Assembly: GCF_030866825.1 (NCBI RefSeq)
Contig: NZ_CP133020.1
Location: 2,542,001 to 2,606,000 of the forward strand
Source of the DNA: Rathayibacter sp. SW19
Lineage (GTDB): Bacteria > Actinomycetota > Actinomycetes > Actinomycetales > Microbacteriaceae
Direction: 5' to 3'
DNA: 64,000 bases
A program made the position numbers and the translations under genes. The first letter of the stretch is position 1. The number at the start of each line of letters is the position of its first letter. The notes under the pieces are model-generated. The model did not search any database, was not told the DNA's origin, and saw nothing but the letters and a program-made list of their open reading frames with translations. Below, piece by piece: positions 54,208-63,033 of this stretch.

Positions 54208-56874
54208 ATGAACGATGCACAGAACCCCGCGACCGAAACACGATCAGGATCGGGATCAGGGTCAGGTGTTCCGGACAAGCCGGCGCTGGAAGGTCTCGAG
54301 GCGAAGTGGGGTTCGCGCTGGCAGCACGACGGCACGTACCTGTTCGACCGGGCTGCCGCACTGGCCGCCGAGGATCGCAGCGCGATCTACTCGATCGACA
54401 CACCGCCGCCGACCGCATCCGGTTCGCTGCACATCGGGCACGTCTTCAGTTACACGCACACCGACCTGATCGCGCGCTACCAGCGGATGCGCGGCAAGAA
54501 CGTGTTCTACCCGATGGGCTGGGACGACAACGGCCTCCCGACCGAGCGCCGCGTTCAGAACTACTTCGGGGTGCGCTGTGACCCGTCTCTGCCGTATGAC
54601 GCCGACTTCGCGCCGCCATTCGAGGGCGGAGACAATAAGAGCACGAAGGCAGCAGATCAGAAGCCGATCTCGCGGCGCAACTTCATCGAACTGTGCGAGC
54701 GTCTGACCGTCGAAGACGAGAAGCAGTTCGAGGCGGTCTGGCGTGCGCTCGGCCTCTCTGTCGACTGGAGCCAGACCTACCGCACAATCGGGCACGAGGC
54801 ACTGCTCGCCTCTCAGCTCGGATTCCTGAGGAACATCGAGCGAGGCGAGGCCTATCAGGCGATGGCGCCGACGCTGTGGGACATCACCTTCCGCACCGCC
54901 GTCGCCCAGGCGGAGCTCGAAGACAAGGATCAGCCCGGCGCCTACCACCGCGTCGCCTTCCACGGAGCCGACGGCCCGGTCTACATCGAGACGACCCGCC
55001 CGGAACTGCTGCCTGCCTGCGTTGCCCTCGTCGCGCATCCGGATGATGAACGCTACCAAGCGCTGTTCGGCACGAGTGTGCGCACTCCCCTGTTCGACGT
55101 CGAAGTGCCGGTGCTTTCGCACCATCTCGCCCAGCAGGACAAGGGCAGCGGTATCGCCATGATCTGCACGTTCGGCGACATCACCGACGTCGTCTGGTGG
55201 CGGGAGTTGAATCTGCCGAACCGCGCGATCATCGGGTTCGACGGCCGCATTCTGCCCGACCCGCCCGAGGCGATCACCTCGAACGCGGGGCGCGCTGCGT
55301 ATGCACAGCTCGCAGGCAAGACCGTGTTCTCAGCAAAGCAGTCCGTCGTTGAACTGCTACGCGAGTCCGGCGACTTGATCGGCGACCCGAAGCCCATCAT
55401 CCATCCCGTGAAGTTCTTCGAGAAGGGCGACAAACCGCTCGAGATCGTCTCAACTCGTCAGTGGTACGTCAAGAACGGCGCACGCGACGAAGCCTTGAAA
55501 GCCCGTCTGCTCGAACTGGGCGCGCAGCTGAACTGGCACCCCGACTTCATGCGCGTGCGCTACGAGAACTGGGTCGGCGGGCTCTCCGGTGATTGGCTGA
55601 TCTCTCGCCAGCGCTTTTTCGGCGTTCCCCTGCCGGTCTGGTATCCACTCGATGCCGACGGCAACCCGGTCTTCGACGAGCCGATTCTGCCGACACGCGA
55701 CCTGCTGCCGGTCGACCCGTCATCGGATGCCGCACCGGGCTTCGAGGAAAGCCAGCGCGGTCAAGCGGGCGGCTTCGTCGGCGAGGTCGATGTGATGGAC
55801 ACCTGGATGACCTCTTCCCTCACGCCGCAGTTGGCGGGCGGCTGGGAGCGCGACGGCGCATTGTTCGACGCTGTGTTCCCGTTCGACCTGCGTCCGCAAG
55901 GCCAGGACATCATCCGCACCTGGCTGTTCTCAACGATGTTGCGCTCGCAACTCGAACACGGCATGGCGCCGTGGGCGAACGCTGCGCTGTCCGGGTTCAT
56001 CGTCGACCCTGATCGCAAGAAGATGTCGAAATCGAAGGGCAATGTCATCACTCCGGCCGACATCCTCGAGAAACATGGCTCCGACGCGGTGCGATACTGG
56101 GCGGCCACCAGCCGGCTCGGCACCGATTCGGCCTTCGACCCCCAGAACCCGACGCAGATCAAGATCGGCCGCCGATTGGCCATCAAGGTATTGAATGCGG
56201 CGAAGTTCATCCTCGGGTTCCCGGATACCCCCGGTGCCCTGGTCAGCGAACCAATCGATCTCAGCATGCTGAGCGCGCTCGATACTGTCGTCGCGGAGGC
56301 GAGCGCCGCATTCGAGAACTACGACCATGCACGCGCACTCGAGACAACCGAGACGTTTTTCTGGACTTTCTGCGACGACTACCTCGAACTGGTCAAAGAA
56401 CGCGCCTATGGACAGGACTCCGGCGACGCCGGCGACGTCTCTGCACCGCAGGCTGCTGAACGGCAATCCTCGGCGGTGGCCGCACTCCGCGAGGCGCTGT
56501 CGACGCTGCTCAGGCTGTTCGCGCCCGCCTTGCCGTTCGCGACCGCAGAGGCCTGGTCGTGGTTCAATGACAGCTCGGTGCACCGTGCGTCCTGGCCTGG
56601 ACCAAGCGGTGCAGCATCCGCCTCGAGCTCAGGAGACATACTGTCACTGGCGAGTGCCGCGCTGACCGGCATCCGCCGAGCAAAGACCGACGCCAAGGTC
56701 TCTCAGAAGACACCGGTCGTCTCTGCGACACTGACCGGCAATGAGGTCGAACTTGCCGGTCTGCGGCTCGTAGCCGAGGATCTCAAGGCCGTGGGCCGCA
56801 TCTCCCAGTTGTCCTTCCTGCCCGGCGACGAGCTGGCCGTCACCGACGTGGTGCTGGAGCACGCCGCGGAGTGA
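54208..56874 (+). CDS. valS: Valine--tRNA ligase
   Basis: 888 aa. PPPTASGSLHIGHVFSYTHTD carries HIGH, and DPDRKKMSKSKGN carries KMSKS. This is the actinobacterial form, which has the GWDDNGLPTERRVQNYFGVRCDP segment. The N-terminus has a short (SG)4 stretch from a degenerate 6 bp DNA repeat (54243-54265). No T-box is seen in the 126 bp upstream. The editing domain (TTRPELLPACVALVAHPDD) is intact. Confidence 0.95.
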   Translation: MNDAQNPATETRSGSGSGSGVPDKPALEGLEAKWGSRWQHDGTYLFDRAAALAAEDRSAIYSIDTPPPTASGSLHIGHVFSYTHTDLIARYQRMRGKNVFYPMGWDDNGLPTERRVQNYFGVRCDPSLPYDADFAPPFEGGDNKSTKAADQKPISRRNFIELCERLTVEDEKQFEAVWRALGLSVDWSQTYRTIGHEALLASQLGFLRNIERGEAYQAMAPTLWDITFRTAVAQAELEDKDQPGAYHRVAFHGADGPVYIETTRPELLPACVALVAHPDDERYQALFGTSVRTPLFDVEVPVLSHHLAQQDKGSGIAMICTFGDITDVVWWRELNLPNRAIIGFDGRILPDPPEAITSNAGRAAYAQLAGKTVFSAKQSVVELLRESGDLIGDPKPIIHPVKFFEKGDKPLEIVSTRQWYVKNGARDEALKARLLELGAQLNWHPDFMRVRYENWVGGLSGDWLISRQRFFGVPLPVWYPLDADGNPVFDEPILPTRDLLPVDPSSDAAPGFEESQRGQAGGFVGEVDVMDTWMTSSLTPQLAGGWERDGALFDAVFPFDLRPQGQDIIRTWLFSTMLRSQLEHGMAPWANAALSGFIVDPDRKKMSKSKGNVITPADILEKHGSDAVRYWAATSRLGTDSAFDPQNPTQIKIGRRLAIKVLNAAKFILGFPDTPGALVSEPIDLSMLSALDTVVAEASAAFENYDHARALETTETFFWTFCDDYLELVKERAYGQDSGDAGDVSAPQAAERQSSAVAALREALSTLLRLFAPALPFATAEAWSWFNDSSVHRASWPGPSGAASASSSGDILSLASAALTGIRRAKTDAKVSQKTPVVSATLTGNEVELAGLRLVAEDLKAVGRISQLSFLPGDELAVTDVVLEHAAE

Positions 56875-57019
56875 TCTACCGGACGGGATCGGCGGCATTG
56901 CGGCCAGTGGAGGCCAGGTTCGCGCCGTGTCTGTCTTTCCCAGGATTGCGCTGGCGCGGTATGGTCATTGAGCACCACAACAATGAGCCTTCCGCGGGGG
57001 CGGGCTGAAGGAGACGGTG

Positions 57020-57469
57020 ATGTCGATCACGATACGCACACCCGGCGACGGTGATTTCTTTGACTGGCTCGGCCTCTACGAGGGATACGCGCAGTTCTAC
57101 GAGGAGCCGCTGACCGACCAGAGAGCACTGCAGTTGTGGAGTTGGCTGACGGATGCCTCGCACGAGGAGAACGCGCTTGTCGCCGTCGACGACGGCTCGC
57201 TGGTGGGCTTGGTGCACTTCCGGGAGTTCACTCGCCCGCTCGAAGCCGACCAAGGCAGCTACATCGATGACCTGTTCGTGAAGGACGATGCCCGGCACAG
57301 CGGCGTCGGCCGCGCGCTCATCGATGCGGTCAGCGATCGTGCCCGGGCGGCAGGGCATGGCGTCGTGCAGTGGATCACTGCGGCGGACAATGCCGAGGCG
57401 CAAGCTCTTTACGACGATGTCGCCACCCGTACCCCGTGGGTCACCTACGAAATAGATCTCGCGAAGTAG
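57020..57469 (+). CDS. GNAT-family N-acetyltransferase
   Basis: 149 aa. The acetyl-CoA binding motif reads LFVKDDARHSGVGRALIDAV (motif A), with NAEAQALYDDV as motif B. The substrate is unknown. The ATG at 57020 has AAGGAG 7 nt upstream and a GTG immediately before it. Confidence 0.88.
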   Translation: MSITIRTPGDGDFFDWLGLYEGYAQFYEEPLTDQRALQLWSWLTDASHEENALVAVDDGSLVGLVHFREFTRPLEADQGSYIDDLFVKDDARHSGVGRALIDAVSDRARAAGHGVVQWITAADNAEAQALYDDVATRTPWVTYEIDLAK

Positions 57470-57481
57470 CGGACCTCGACC

Positions 57482-57769
57482 ATGCAACTCGGCACCCGGT
57501 GGGCCGTCGGAGCCCCGGTGCCGGACGGTCTTCCCGAGGTCGTGCGCTATGCCGTCGCAGCCGTCGAAGAGGAACTCGACGCACTCGACACCGACACTCG
57601 GGCATGGCGTTGGACGCTGACCTGGCTCGAGAAGGACCCCGAAATCGAACTCGACGATGGCACGCGCATTCAGTACAACCGCGCCGAGGACTCAGCGACG
57701 ATCACTCAGCCTGCCGAGTCGCTGCCCAATGCATTCGACGACGAGTTCGGCGAGGCCGGCGACGAGTAG
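57482..57769 (+). CDS. Conserved hypothetical protein, acidic
   Basis: 95 aa, acidic, no domain recognised. MQLGTRWAVGAPVPDGLPEVVRYAVAAVEEEL and WRWTLTWLEKDPEIELDDGTRI look like a soluble globular protein. It lies 12 bp after the GNAT gene. Its last 64 bp overlap the 3' end of the convergent MFS gene. Confidence 0.65.
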   Translation: MQLGTRWAVGAPVPDGLPEVVRYAVAAVEEELDALDTDTRAWRWTLTWLEKDPEIELDDGTRIQYNRAEDSATITQPAESLPNAFDDEFGEAGDE

Positions 57770-59031
57770 TCACGTGTTCGCCGATCGATGGAAAGCAGCA
57801 GTTTCGATCCGAGCAGCACGACGATCACGATGCCGACCCCGCCGATCAGGAACGGCAACCGCAAATCGATCCGCGCGACGGCACCGCCGAGGATGGTCGC
57901 CACCGGAATGATGCCCCAGGTGAGGCTGCGGATGAATCCGATCGTGCGTCCGAGCATCGCCTGCGGGATCAATTGCTGCCGCAGCGCGCTCCACGGCACG
58001 TTCCACACCGAGATCGCGTATGCGCTGATGGCCCACGAGACGATCGCGAGCGGAAGGGTTGGCGCCAACCCGACGAGACCAAGACCGATGCCGCCGAACG
58101 CAGTCGCCAGCAACATCACCTTTCCTCTGGCGAAACGCGCCACCAATCGGCTGGCCGTCAACGCCCCGGCGAGAGCGCCGACGCCCACTCCAGCGAGCAC
58201 GAAGCCGAGCAGACCAGGAGGCACCGCCATCGTGTACAGCAGGTACAAGATCTCGGATGCCTGGCCGAATGCCAGCAGGCCGCCGGCCAGAGTTGTGAAC
58301 ACCAGCAGTCCGCGCAAGAGTCGATGCCGCCACAGAAATGACAACGACTCGACCGCCTCGTGCGCGAGTCGCCGCACGCCGTGACGCTGCGATTGCTGCT
58401 CCTCCGGGGCGGCTGCGGCCCGTGCGACCGACAACGGCAGGAACAGCACAAGCAGCGCACTCACCGCGAATCCGCCTGCGGTGGACCAGACGGGCACTGC
58501 GATTGCAAGTGCGAACAGCGCACCGGAAAGCGGTGTGCCAATGAACGTGTCGACCACGAGTTGTGCGGCCTGGATTCGGCCGTTGGCGGGCTCGAGTTGC
58601 GTCACGCGCACCGTGCTCGGTAGCACGGCATTGGTTGCCGTGTCGAACACCGTCTCGCCCATCCCCCAGATCAGGATGCAGGCGTACAGCAACCAGATGG
58701 TCAGCACACCGGTCGTGATCGCCACGGCGACGACAAGCGCCATCGCCACGCGAACGCCGTTCGCCACGGCCATCGCACGACGGCGATCGACCCGATCGAC
58801 AAGCATTCCGGCGGGCAATCCGAAGAGCAGCCATGGCACGAACGCGACGGCCGTGACGGCGGAGATCAGCAGCGGATCTTTCGTGAGCGTCGTTGCTATC
58901 AGCGGGATCGCTGTACGCCCGATGCCGTCAGCGAGGTTGCTGGCGATCGCGGCCGCCCAAAGCCGCCCGAACGCCGGACCGAGTCCACGATCGGCTCGAT
59001 CGAGGATTGCGGTCGTAGAGCGCGCACTCAC
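57706..59031 (-). CDS. MFS exporter (enterobactin-exporter-like)
   Basis: 441 aa with 12 or so transmembrane helices. It begins LGPAFGRLWAAAIASNLADGIGRTAIPLIA, and LPAGMLVDRVDRRRAMAVAN is the motif-A loop of the MFS_3 (EntS-like) group, which exports siderophores or drugs. The GTG at 59031 is chosen as the first start before family similarity; the upstream frame overlaps the neighbouring small gene. The Ser/Asn-rich C-terminus overlaps the plus-strand gene. Confidence 0.85.
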   Translation of the reverse strand: MSARSTTAILDRADRGLGPAFGRLWAAAIASNLADGIGRTAIPLIATTLTKDPLLISAVTAVAFVPWLLFGLPAGMLVDRVDRRRAMAVANGVRVAMALVVAVAITTGVLTIWLLYACILIWGMGETVFDTATNAVLPSTVRVTQLEPANGRIQAAQLVVDTFIGTPLSGALFALAIAVPVWSTAGGFAVSALLVLFLPLSVARAAAAPEEQQSQRHGVRRLAHEAVESLSFLWRHRLLRGLLVFTTLAGGLLAFGQASEILYLLYTMAVPPGLLGFVLAGVGVGALAGALTASRLVARFARGKVMLLATAFGGIGLGLVGLAPTLPLAIVSWAISAYAISVWNVPWSALRQQLIPQAMLGRTIGFIRSLTWGIIPVATILGGAVARIDLRLPFLIGGVGIVIVVLLGSKLLLSIDRRTRDYSSPASPNSSSNALGSDSAG

Positions 59032-59054
59032 TTTTCGTGATCTTGCGGACGCGG

Positions 59055-59285
59055 TCAGGGCAGGAGTCGCTGCTGTGTGACTGCGGACGCGGTGCGCACG
59101 CGCTCGACATAGTCGGCGCGTGCGCGACCGGCTGTGTCGAATTCGAGACCGCGCTGGGCACGGCGGCGCCCCCACGCGATCAACATTGCGCCGATGCGGA
59201 TCGCAGCCCGGTCGATGATCGGCAGTTGATGGTGATCCAATGCCGACGTGCCCATGCCTGCTTTGCCAACGAGAATCGTGCTCAT
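59055..59285 (-). CDS. Small protein between ArsR-type regulator and MFS exporter
   Basis: 76 aa, MSTILVGKAGMGTSALDHHQLPIIDRAAIRIGAMLIAWGRRRAQRG. One amphipathic or weakly hydrophobic helix (IRIGAMLIAWG) is followed by a basic run. The ATG overlaps the regulator stop (ATGA), which supports expression. No family is recognised. It resembles small proteins that lie beside ArsR-family exporter operons in Microbacteriaceae. Confidence 0.6.
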   Translation of the reverse strand: MSTILVGKAGMGTSALDHHQLPIIDRAAIRIGAMLIAWGRRRAQRGLEFDTAGRARADYVERVRTASAVTQQRLLP

Positions 59286-59935
59286 GATGGAATCTCCTCA
59301 CCATCAATCAAGGGGAACGCATTGAATTGCACTTGCACCGGGCGAGATCCCGGCGCCGTGCTGGTTCGATAGTTGGTGACGAATTCGTCGATCACGGCCG
59401 TGACCTGCGTGGTGAAATCGACGAGTTGTTCCTTGGTCAGGCGCAGGTTCGCGACACTCACTTCACCGCGCATGACCCACTCTTTCTCAAGCACGTCGAG
59501 TCCATGCGTCAAATAGTCGGAGAGCGCGCTTTCGCTGTTCTGTTGCCACTGGCGCATCACCATGTCCGACGCCGTACGTGCCGCCACGCTGCCCGAGAAC
59601 GCAGCCGGCTCCAAATTGATGCCGCCCGGCTTCCGCTCCCACCAGCGCTCGCGCTTAGTGCCCCGACCGGGCACCTCGCGCACGAAGTCAGCCTTCGCCA
59701 ATTGGCGCAGATGATAGCTGGTCGCGCCACTTGACTCGCCGAGTCGCGCGGCCAACCCCGTCGCCGTATCTGGGCCGTACTTGGAGAGCACGTCAAGAAG
59801 CTGCACACGCAGCGGGTGCGCCAGAACCTTCAGCGAAGCCAAATCGAGGTTTCTAGAATCCCGGCCCGCAAGCGCCTCCGGTTGCGCGCTCTCATTCAGA
59901 GCGGATGCTTGGTCGTCATTCTCACCGATTGCCAT
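59282..59935 (-). CDS. ArsR-like winged-helix transcriptional regulator
   Basis: 217 aa. The N-terminal winged helix reads SLKVLAHPLRVQLLDVLSKYGPDTATGLAARLGESSGATSYHLRQLAK (about 34-81). A long C-terminal effector domain follows, as in the DUF/PadR-like subgroup, with no obvious metal-binding cysteines. It heads an operon with a small protein and an MFS exporter. It is preceded by an unusual array of TTGCAA repeats. The ATG at 59935 fits a leaderless start. Confidence 0.88.
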   Translation of the reverse strand: MAIGENDDQASALNESAQPEALAGRDSRNLDLASLKVLAHPLRVQLLDVLSKYGPDTATGLAARLGESSGATSYHLRQLAKADFVREVPGRGTKRERWWERKPGGINLEPAAFSGSVAARTASDMVMRQWQQNSESALSDYLTHGLDVLEKEWVMRGEVSVANLRLTKEQLVDFTTQVTAVIDEFVTNYRTSTAPGSRPVQVQFNAFPLIDGEEIPS

Positions 59936-59941
59936 GCTGCA

Positions 59942-59970
59942 AAGATATCATTGCATTCGACTCGTTGCAA
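59942..59970 (-). promoter_or_regulatory. Promoter of the ArsR-exporter operon
   Basis: Minus strand: -35 TTGCAA (59965-59970), 17 bp spacer, -10 TATCTT (59942-59947), then 6 nt to the ATG. The -35 element is one unit of the 14 bp array. Confidence 0.65.
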
Positions 59971-60011
59971 TAATTTCTTTGCAATGATTTGATTGCAACG
60001 ATTTGATTGCA
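59951..60011. repeat. 14 bp iteron array of TTGCA(A), five units
   Basis: TTGCA occurs at 59951, 59965, 59979, 59993 and 60007, each exactly 14 bp apart; the middle three are TTGCAA, a palindromic hexamer. A partial sixth (TTGTC) is at 60021. It occupies most of the 89 bp between the methyltransferase stop and the regulator start, overlapping the promoter. Confidence 0.9.
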
Positions 60012-60024
60012 GAGACTCCATTGT

Positions 60025-60831
60025 CTATTTTGTAGCGATGATCTCCGCATGCGGCATCGCGAACCACCCGGCCTTCTCGCCCACCCAGTCGCGCCAGGCA
60101 TCCGCAATCGCGTGCAGATCGTCGAGTGTCGCGACTCCGATCTCGATGGCGCGCGGCGCGAAGTCCGATTCAACCGCGCGCACGGCCCACGACCCACCCC
60201 ACCATTCGCGCTCCGCATCTGAGGCGAAACACCAGATCGACGCGGAACTCACGACCTCTTCGTAGCCTGCGGCCATCACCCAGCTCTTCAACGAGCGGCC
60301 TGCATGCGGATCGCCCCCGTTCGAGCGATGCACGGCCTCATAAGTGCTCAACCACTGCGACAGACCAGGCGATGCGGGTGCCCAAATCGTGCCACCGTAG
60401 TCGACCTCGCGCACGGCCAGGATCCCGCCGGGCTTGAGCACGCGCCGCGCCTCAGCCAGCGTGGCCACCGGGTCTGCGACGTGTTGTAGCACTTGGTGGG
60501 CGTGCACGATGTCGAAGGTGTCGTCTTCGAAGTCCAGTGCATAGGCGTTGCCGACGGCGAACGACACATTGCCGAGCGCGTTATCGACGGCAAGCCCGTT
60601 GGCCTGTGCGACGATCTCGGCGGAGGCATCGATGCCGATCACGCTCCCCGGTGCCACGCGGCGCGCCAGATCTATCGTGATGGTGCCAGGTCCGCTTCCG
60701 ACGTCCAGCACCCGCGCGCCACGAAAAAGCCGTGGAATCAGGTATGCGGCCGAGTTCTCAACCGTGCGCCAGGTGTGCGAGCGCAGCACGCTCTCGTGAT
60801 GACCGTGGGTGTACTGCTCATGCGTAGCCAT
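60025..60831 (-). CDS. SAM-dependent class I methyltransferase
   Basis: 268 aa. The motif VLDVGSGPGTITIDLARRV (about 40-58), GIDASAEIVAQANG and the motif DIVHAHQVLQHVADP mark a UbiE/MenG-like methyltransferase. The substrate is unknown. The ATG at 60831 is 6 nt after a TACGAT -10 hexamer (60838-60843). Confidence 0.85.
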   Translation of the reverse strand: MATHEQYTHGHHESVLRSHTWRTVENSAAYLIPRLFRGARVLDVGSGPGTITIDLARRVAPGSVIGIDASAEIVAQANGLAVDNALGNVSFAVGNAYALDFEDDTFDIVHAHQVLQHVADPVATLAEARRVLKPGGILAVREVDYGGTIWAPASPGLSQWLSTYEAVHRSNGGDPHAGRSLKSWVMAAGYEEVVSSASIWCFASDAEREWWGGSWAVRAVESDFAPRAIEIGVATLDDLHAIADAWRDWVGEKAGWFAMPHAEIIATK

Positions 60832-60837
60832 GACGCA

Positions 60838-60843
60838 ATCGTA
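60838..60843 (-). promoter_or_regulatory. -10 box of the methyltransferase gene (leaderless)
   Basis: TACGAT on the minus strand ends 6 nt before the ATG. Confidence 0.5.
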
Positions 60844-60861
60844 GGCTTCTGTGCGGCGGCC

Positions 60862-60867
60862 TAGGCT
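60862..60867 (+). promoter_or_regulatory. -10 box of the M3 peptidase gene (leaderless)
   Basis: TAGGCT ends 7 nt before the ATG at 60875. Confidence 0.5.
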
Positions 60868-60874
60868 AGAACGC

Positions 60875-62929
60875 ATGGCCGAATCGTCTAATCCGTTCTT
60901 TCAACCCAGCGCACTGCCCTATCAACTCCCGCCGTTCGCGGAGATCCGCGATGAGCACTACAAGCCGGCGTTCGAACGCGGCTTCGAGCAGCAGTTGGCC
61001 GAAGTGCGCGACATCACACAGAATGCGGATGCCGCGACGTTCGAGAACACCTTTCTGCCTCTCGAACGGTCCGGCCAGATCCTGTCGCGCGTTTCCGAGG
61101 TCTTCTTCACGAAAAGTTCAGCGGATTCGAGCGACTTCACGAACGCGCTCGAGGAGGAACTCGCGCCGTTGCTCGCAGCGCACAGCGACGCCATCCGCCT
61201 GGATCCCGAGCTGTACGCGCGGATCAAAACGGTGCACGACTCGCTCGACTCGCCTCAGCGCGCCGGCGACGCCCTCGACGCAGAATCCCGTTATCTGGTC
61301 GAGCGCTACTACACGGAGTTCACGCTCGCCGGTGCCGGGCTGACCGAAGCACAGAAAGTGCAGCTGCGGGACCATAACCGACAGCTGGCGACCCTGACCA
61401 CCCGATTCGAGAAGAACCTGCTCTCAGACACCAACGATCTCGCCGTCGTGGTCGACGACGTCGCAGAACTTGACGGCCTGTCGCCTGCGGAGGTCTCGGC
61501 CGCCGCGCAGGCAGCCTGTGAACGCGGGCTGGAGGGCCAGTACCTCATCACGCTGGTTCTGCCGACGGGCCACCCCTACCTCGCAAGCCTGACTTCACGC
61601 GCCCTGCGCGAACGGATCATGACCGCGTCACGCTCCCGAGGCATCCGCGGCGGCGATCACGACAATCGCAAGGTCGTACTCGAGATCACTCGTCTGCGCG
61701 CCGAGCGGGCAGAGCTGCTCGGTTTCGACAGTCACGCCGCATACGTGACCGCCGACGAAACCGCAAAGACTCCGGATGCCGTCGCCGCGATGCTCGAACG
61801 CCTCGCGCCCGCGGCAGCACGCAATGCGCACGCGGAGGAAGCCGCACTGCAGGCACAGGTCGGCGACCAGTTCGAGCTCGCGGCGTCCGATTGGGCGTTT
61901 TACACGGAGAAGGTGCGCAGGTCGACGTACGACGTCGACACGGCGGCGATGCGGCCCTACTTCGAGGCGGAGCGCGTGCTGCGCGACGGCGTGTTCTTCG
62001 CCGCACAGAGGCTGTATGGCATCACCTTCAGCGAGCGTACTGACCTCGTGGCCTACCACCCGGACGCACGCGTTTTCGAGGTCTTCAATGAAGACGGCTC
62101 GCCGCTCGGGCTGTATGTGCTCGACCTCTACACGCGCGACTCCAAGCGCGGGGGCGCCTGGATGAACCCCCTCATCTCCCAGTCGAGACTGCTCGACAAC
62201 CCGACCGTCGTGCTCAACAACCTCAACGTGCCGAAGCCTGCCGGCGACGAACCCACGCTCTTGACCTACGACGAGGTCGGCACGCTGTTTCACGAGTTCG
62301 GGCACGCCTTGCACGGCCTGTTCGCGCAGGTCACGTATCCGAAGTTCGCCGGAACGAACGTCTTCCGCGACTTCGTTGAATTCCCGAGTCAGGTGAACGA
62401 GATGTGGCTGCTCTGGCCCGAGGTGCTCGCCAACTACGCGCAGCACGTCGAGACCGGCGAGCGAATGCCGCAAGAGCTCGTCGACAAACTTGAAGCCTCG
62501 AAGGCGTTCAACGAGGGCTTCAAGACCAGCGAATACCTAGCTGCAGCACTGCTGGACCAGGCTTGGCATCGGATCACGACTGAAACCCAGGTGACGGATG
62601 TTGCCGCGTTCGAGGCCGCGGCCCTCGCGGAGGCAGGACTCGACAATCCCGCCGTGCCGCCGCGCTATTCCAGCACCTACTTTGCGCACGCGTTCTCGGT
62701 GGGCTACGACGCGGGATACTACTCATACATCTGGAGCGAAGTGCTCGACGCCGACACCGTCGAGTGGTTCACCGAGAACGGCGGACTCACGCGGGAAAAC
62801 GGCGACCGTTTCCGCAGCAGACTGCTCGGGATCGGCGGGGCGAAGGATCCGCTCGAAGCCTATCGCGACTTCCGGGGCAGGGATGCCGTCATCGAGCCGC
62901 TCTTGAAGCGCAGAGGCCTCGACGTCTGA
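60875..62929 (+). CDS. M3-family metallopeptidase (oligopeptidase A/Dcp-like)
   Basis: 684 aa. HEFGH at about 473-477 is the zinc-binding HExxH of thimet-type oligopeptidases, followed by the Glu-containing EFPSQVNEMWLL. It starts MAESSNPFFQPSALPYQLPPFAEIRDEHYKPAFERG, as in peptidyl-dipeptidase Dcp. It is cytoplasmic and degrades short peptides. The stop is 8 bp before a REP-like palindrome. Confidence 0.93.
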   Translation: MAESSNPFFQPSALPYQLPPFAEIRDEHYKPAFERGFEQQLAEVRDITQNADAATFENTFLPLERSGQILSRVSEVFFTKSSADSSDFTNALEEELAPLLAAHSDAIRLDPELYARIKTVHDSLDSPQRAGDALDAESRYLVERYYTEFTLAGAGLTEAQKVQLRDHNRQLATLTTRFEKNLLSDTNDLAVVVDDVAELDGLSPAEVSAAAQAACERGLEGQYLITLVLPTGHPYLASLTSRALRERIMTASRSRGIRGGDHDNRKVVLEITRLRAERAELLGFDSHAAYVTADETAKTPDAVAAMLERLAPAAARNAHAEEAALQAQVGDQFELAASDWAFYTEKVRRSTYDVDTAAMRPYFEAERVLRDGVFFAAQRLYGITFSERTDLVAYHPDARVFEVFNEDGSPLGLYVLDLYTRDSKRGGAWMNPLISQSRLLDNPTVVLNNLNVPKPAGDEPTLLTYDEVGTLFHEFGHALHGLFAQVTYPKFAGTNVFRDFVEFPSQVNEMWLLWPEVLANYAQHVETGERMPQELVDKLEASKAFNEGFKTSEYLAAALLDQAWHRITTETQVTDVAAFEAAALAEAGLDNPAVPPRYSSTYFAHAFSVGYDAGYYSYIWSEVLDADTVEWFTENGGLTRENGDRFRSRLLGIGGAKDPLEAYRDFRGRDAVIEPLLKRRGLDV

Positions 62930-62937
62930 CCTTCGCC

Positions 62938-63032
62938 GGTCTCGATACGCGTACTCGCTGCGCTCGTGCGCTACTCGACCACCGACCCCGGTGGTCGAGT
63001 AATCCGCGAGCGCAGCGAGCAGACGTATCGAG
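62938..63032. repeat. REP-like palindromic element
   Basis: Inverted arms: CTCGATACG (62941-62949) with CGTATCGAG (63024-63032), CTCGCTGCGCTCG (62954-62966) with CGAGCGCAGCGAG (63007-63019), and a perfect inner 12 bp stem ACTCGACCACCG/CGGTGGTCGAGT around an ACCC loop (62973-63000). Sequences of this type recur in Microbacteriaceae genomes (from memory). It starts 8 bp after the peptidase stop, so it may also act as its terminator. Confidence 0.85.
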
Positions 63033-63033
63033 C

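Noticed and set aside
59951..60011. Plasmid-type replication iterons
   Set aside because: No replication initiator nearby; the array overlaps a promoter in a chromosomal context.
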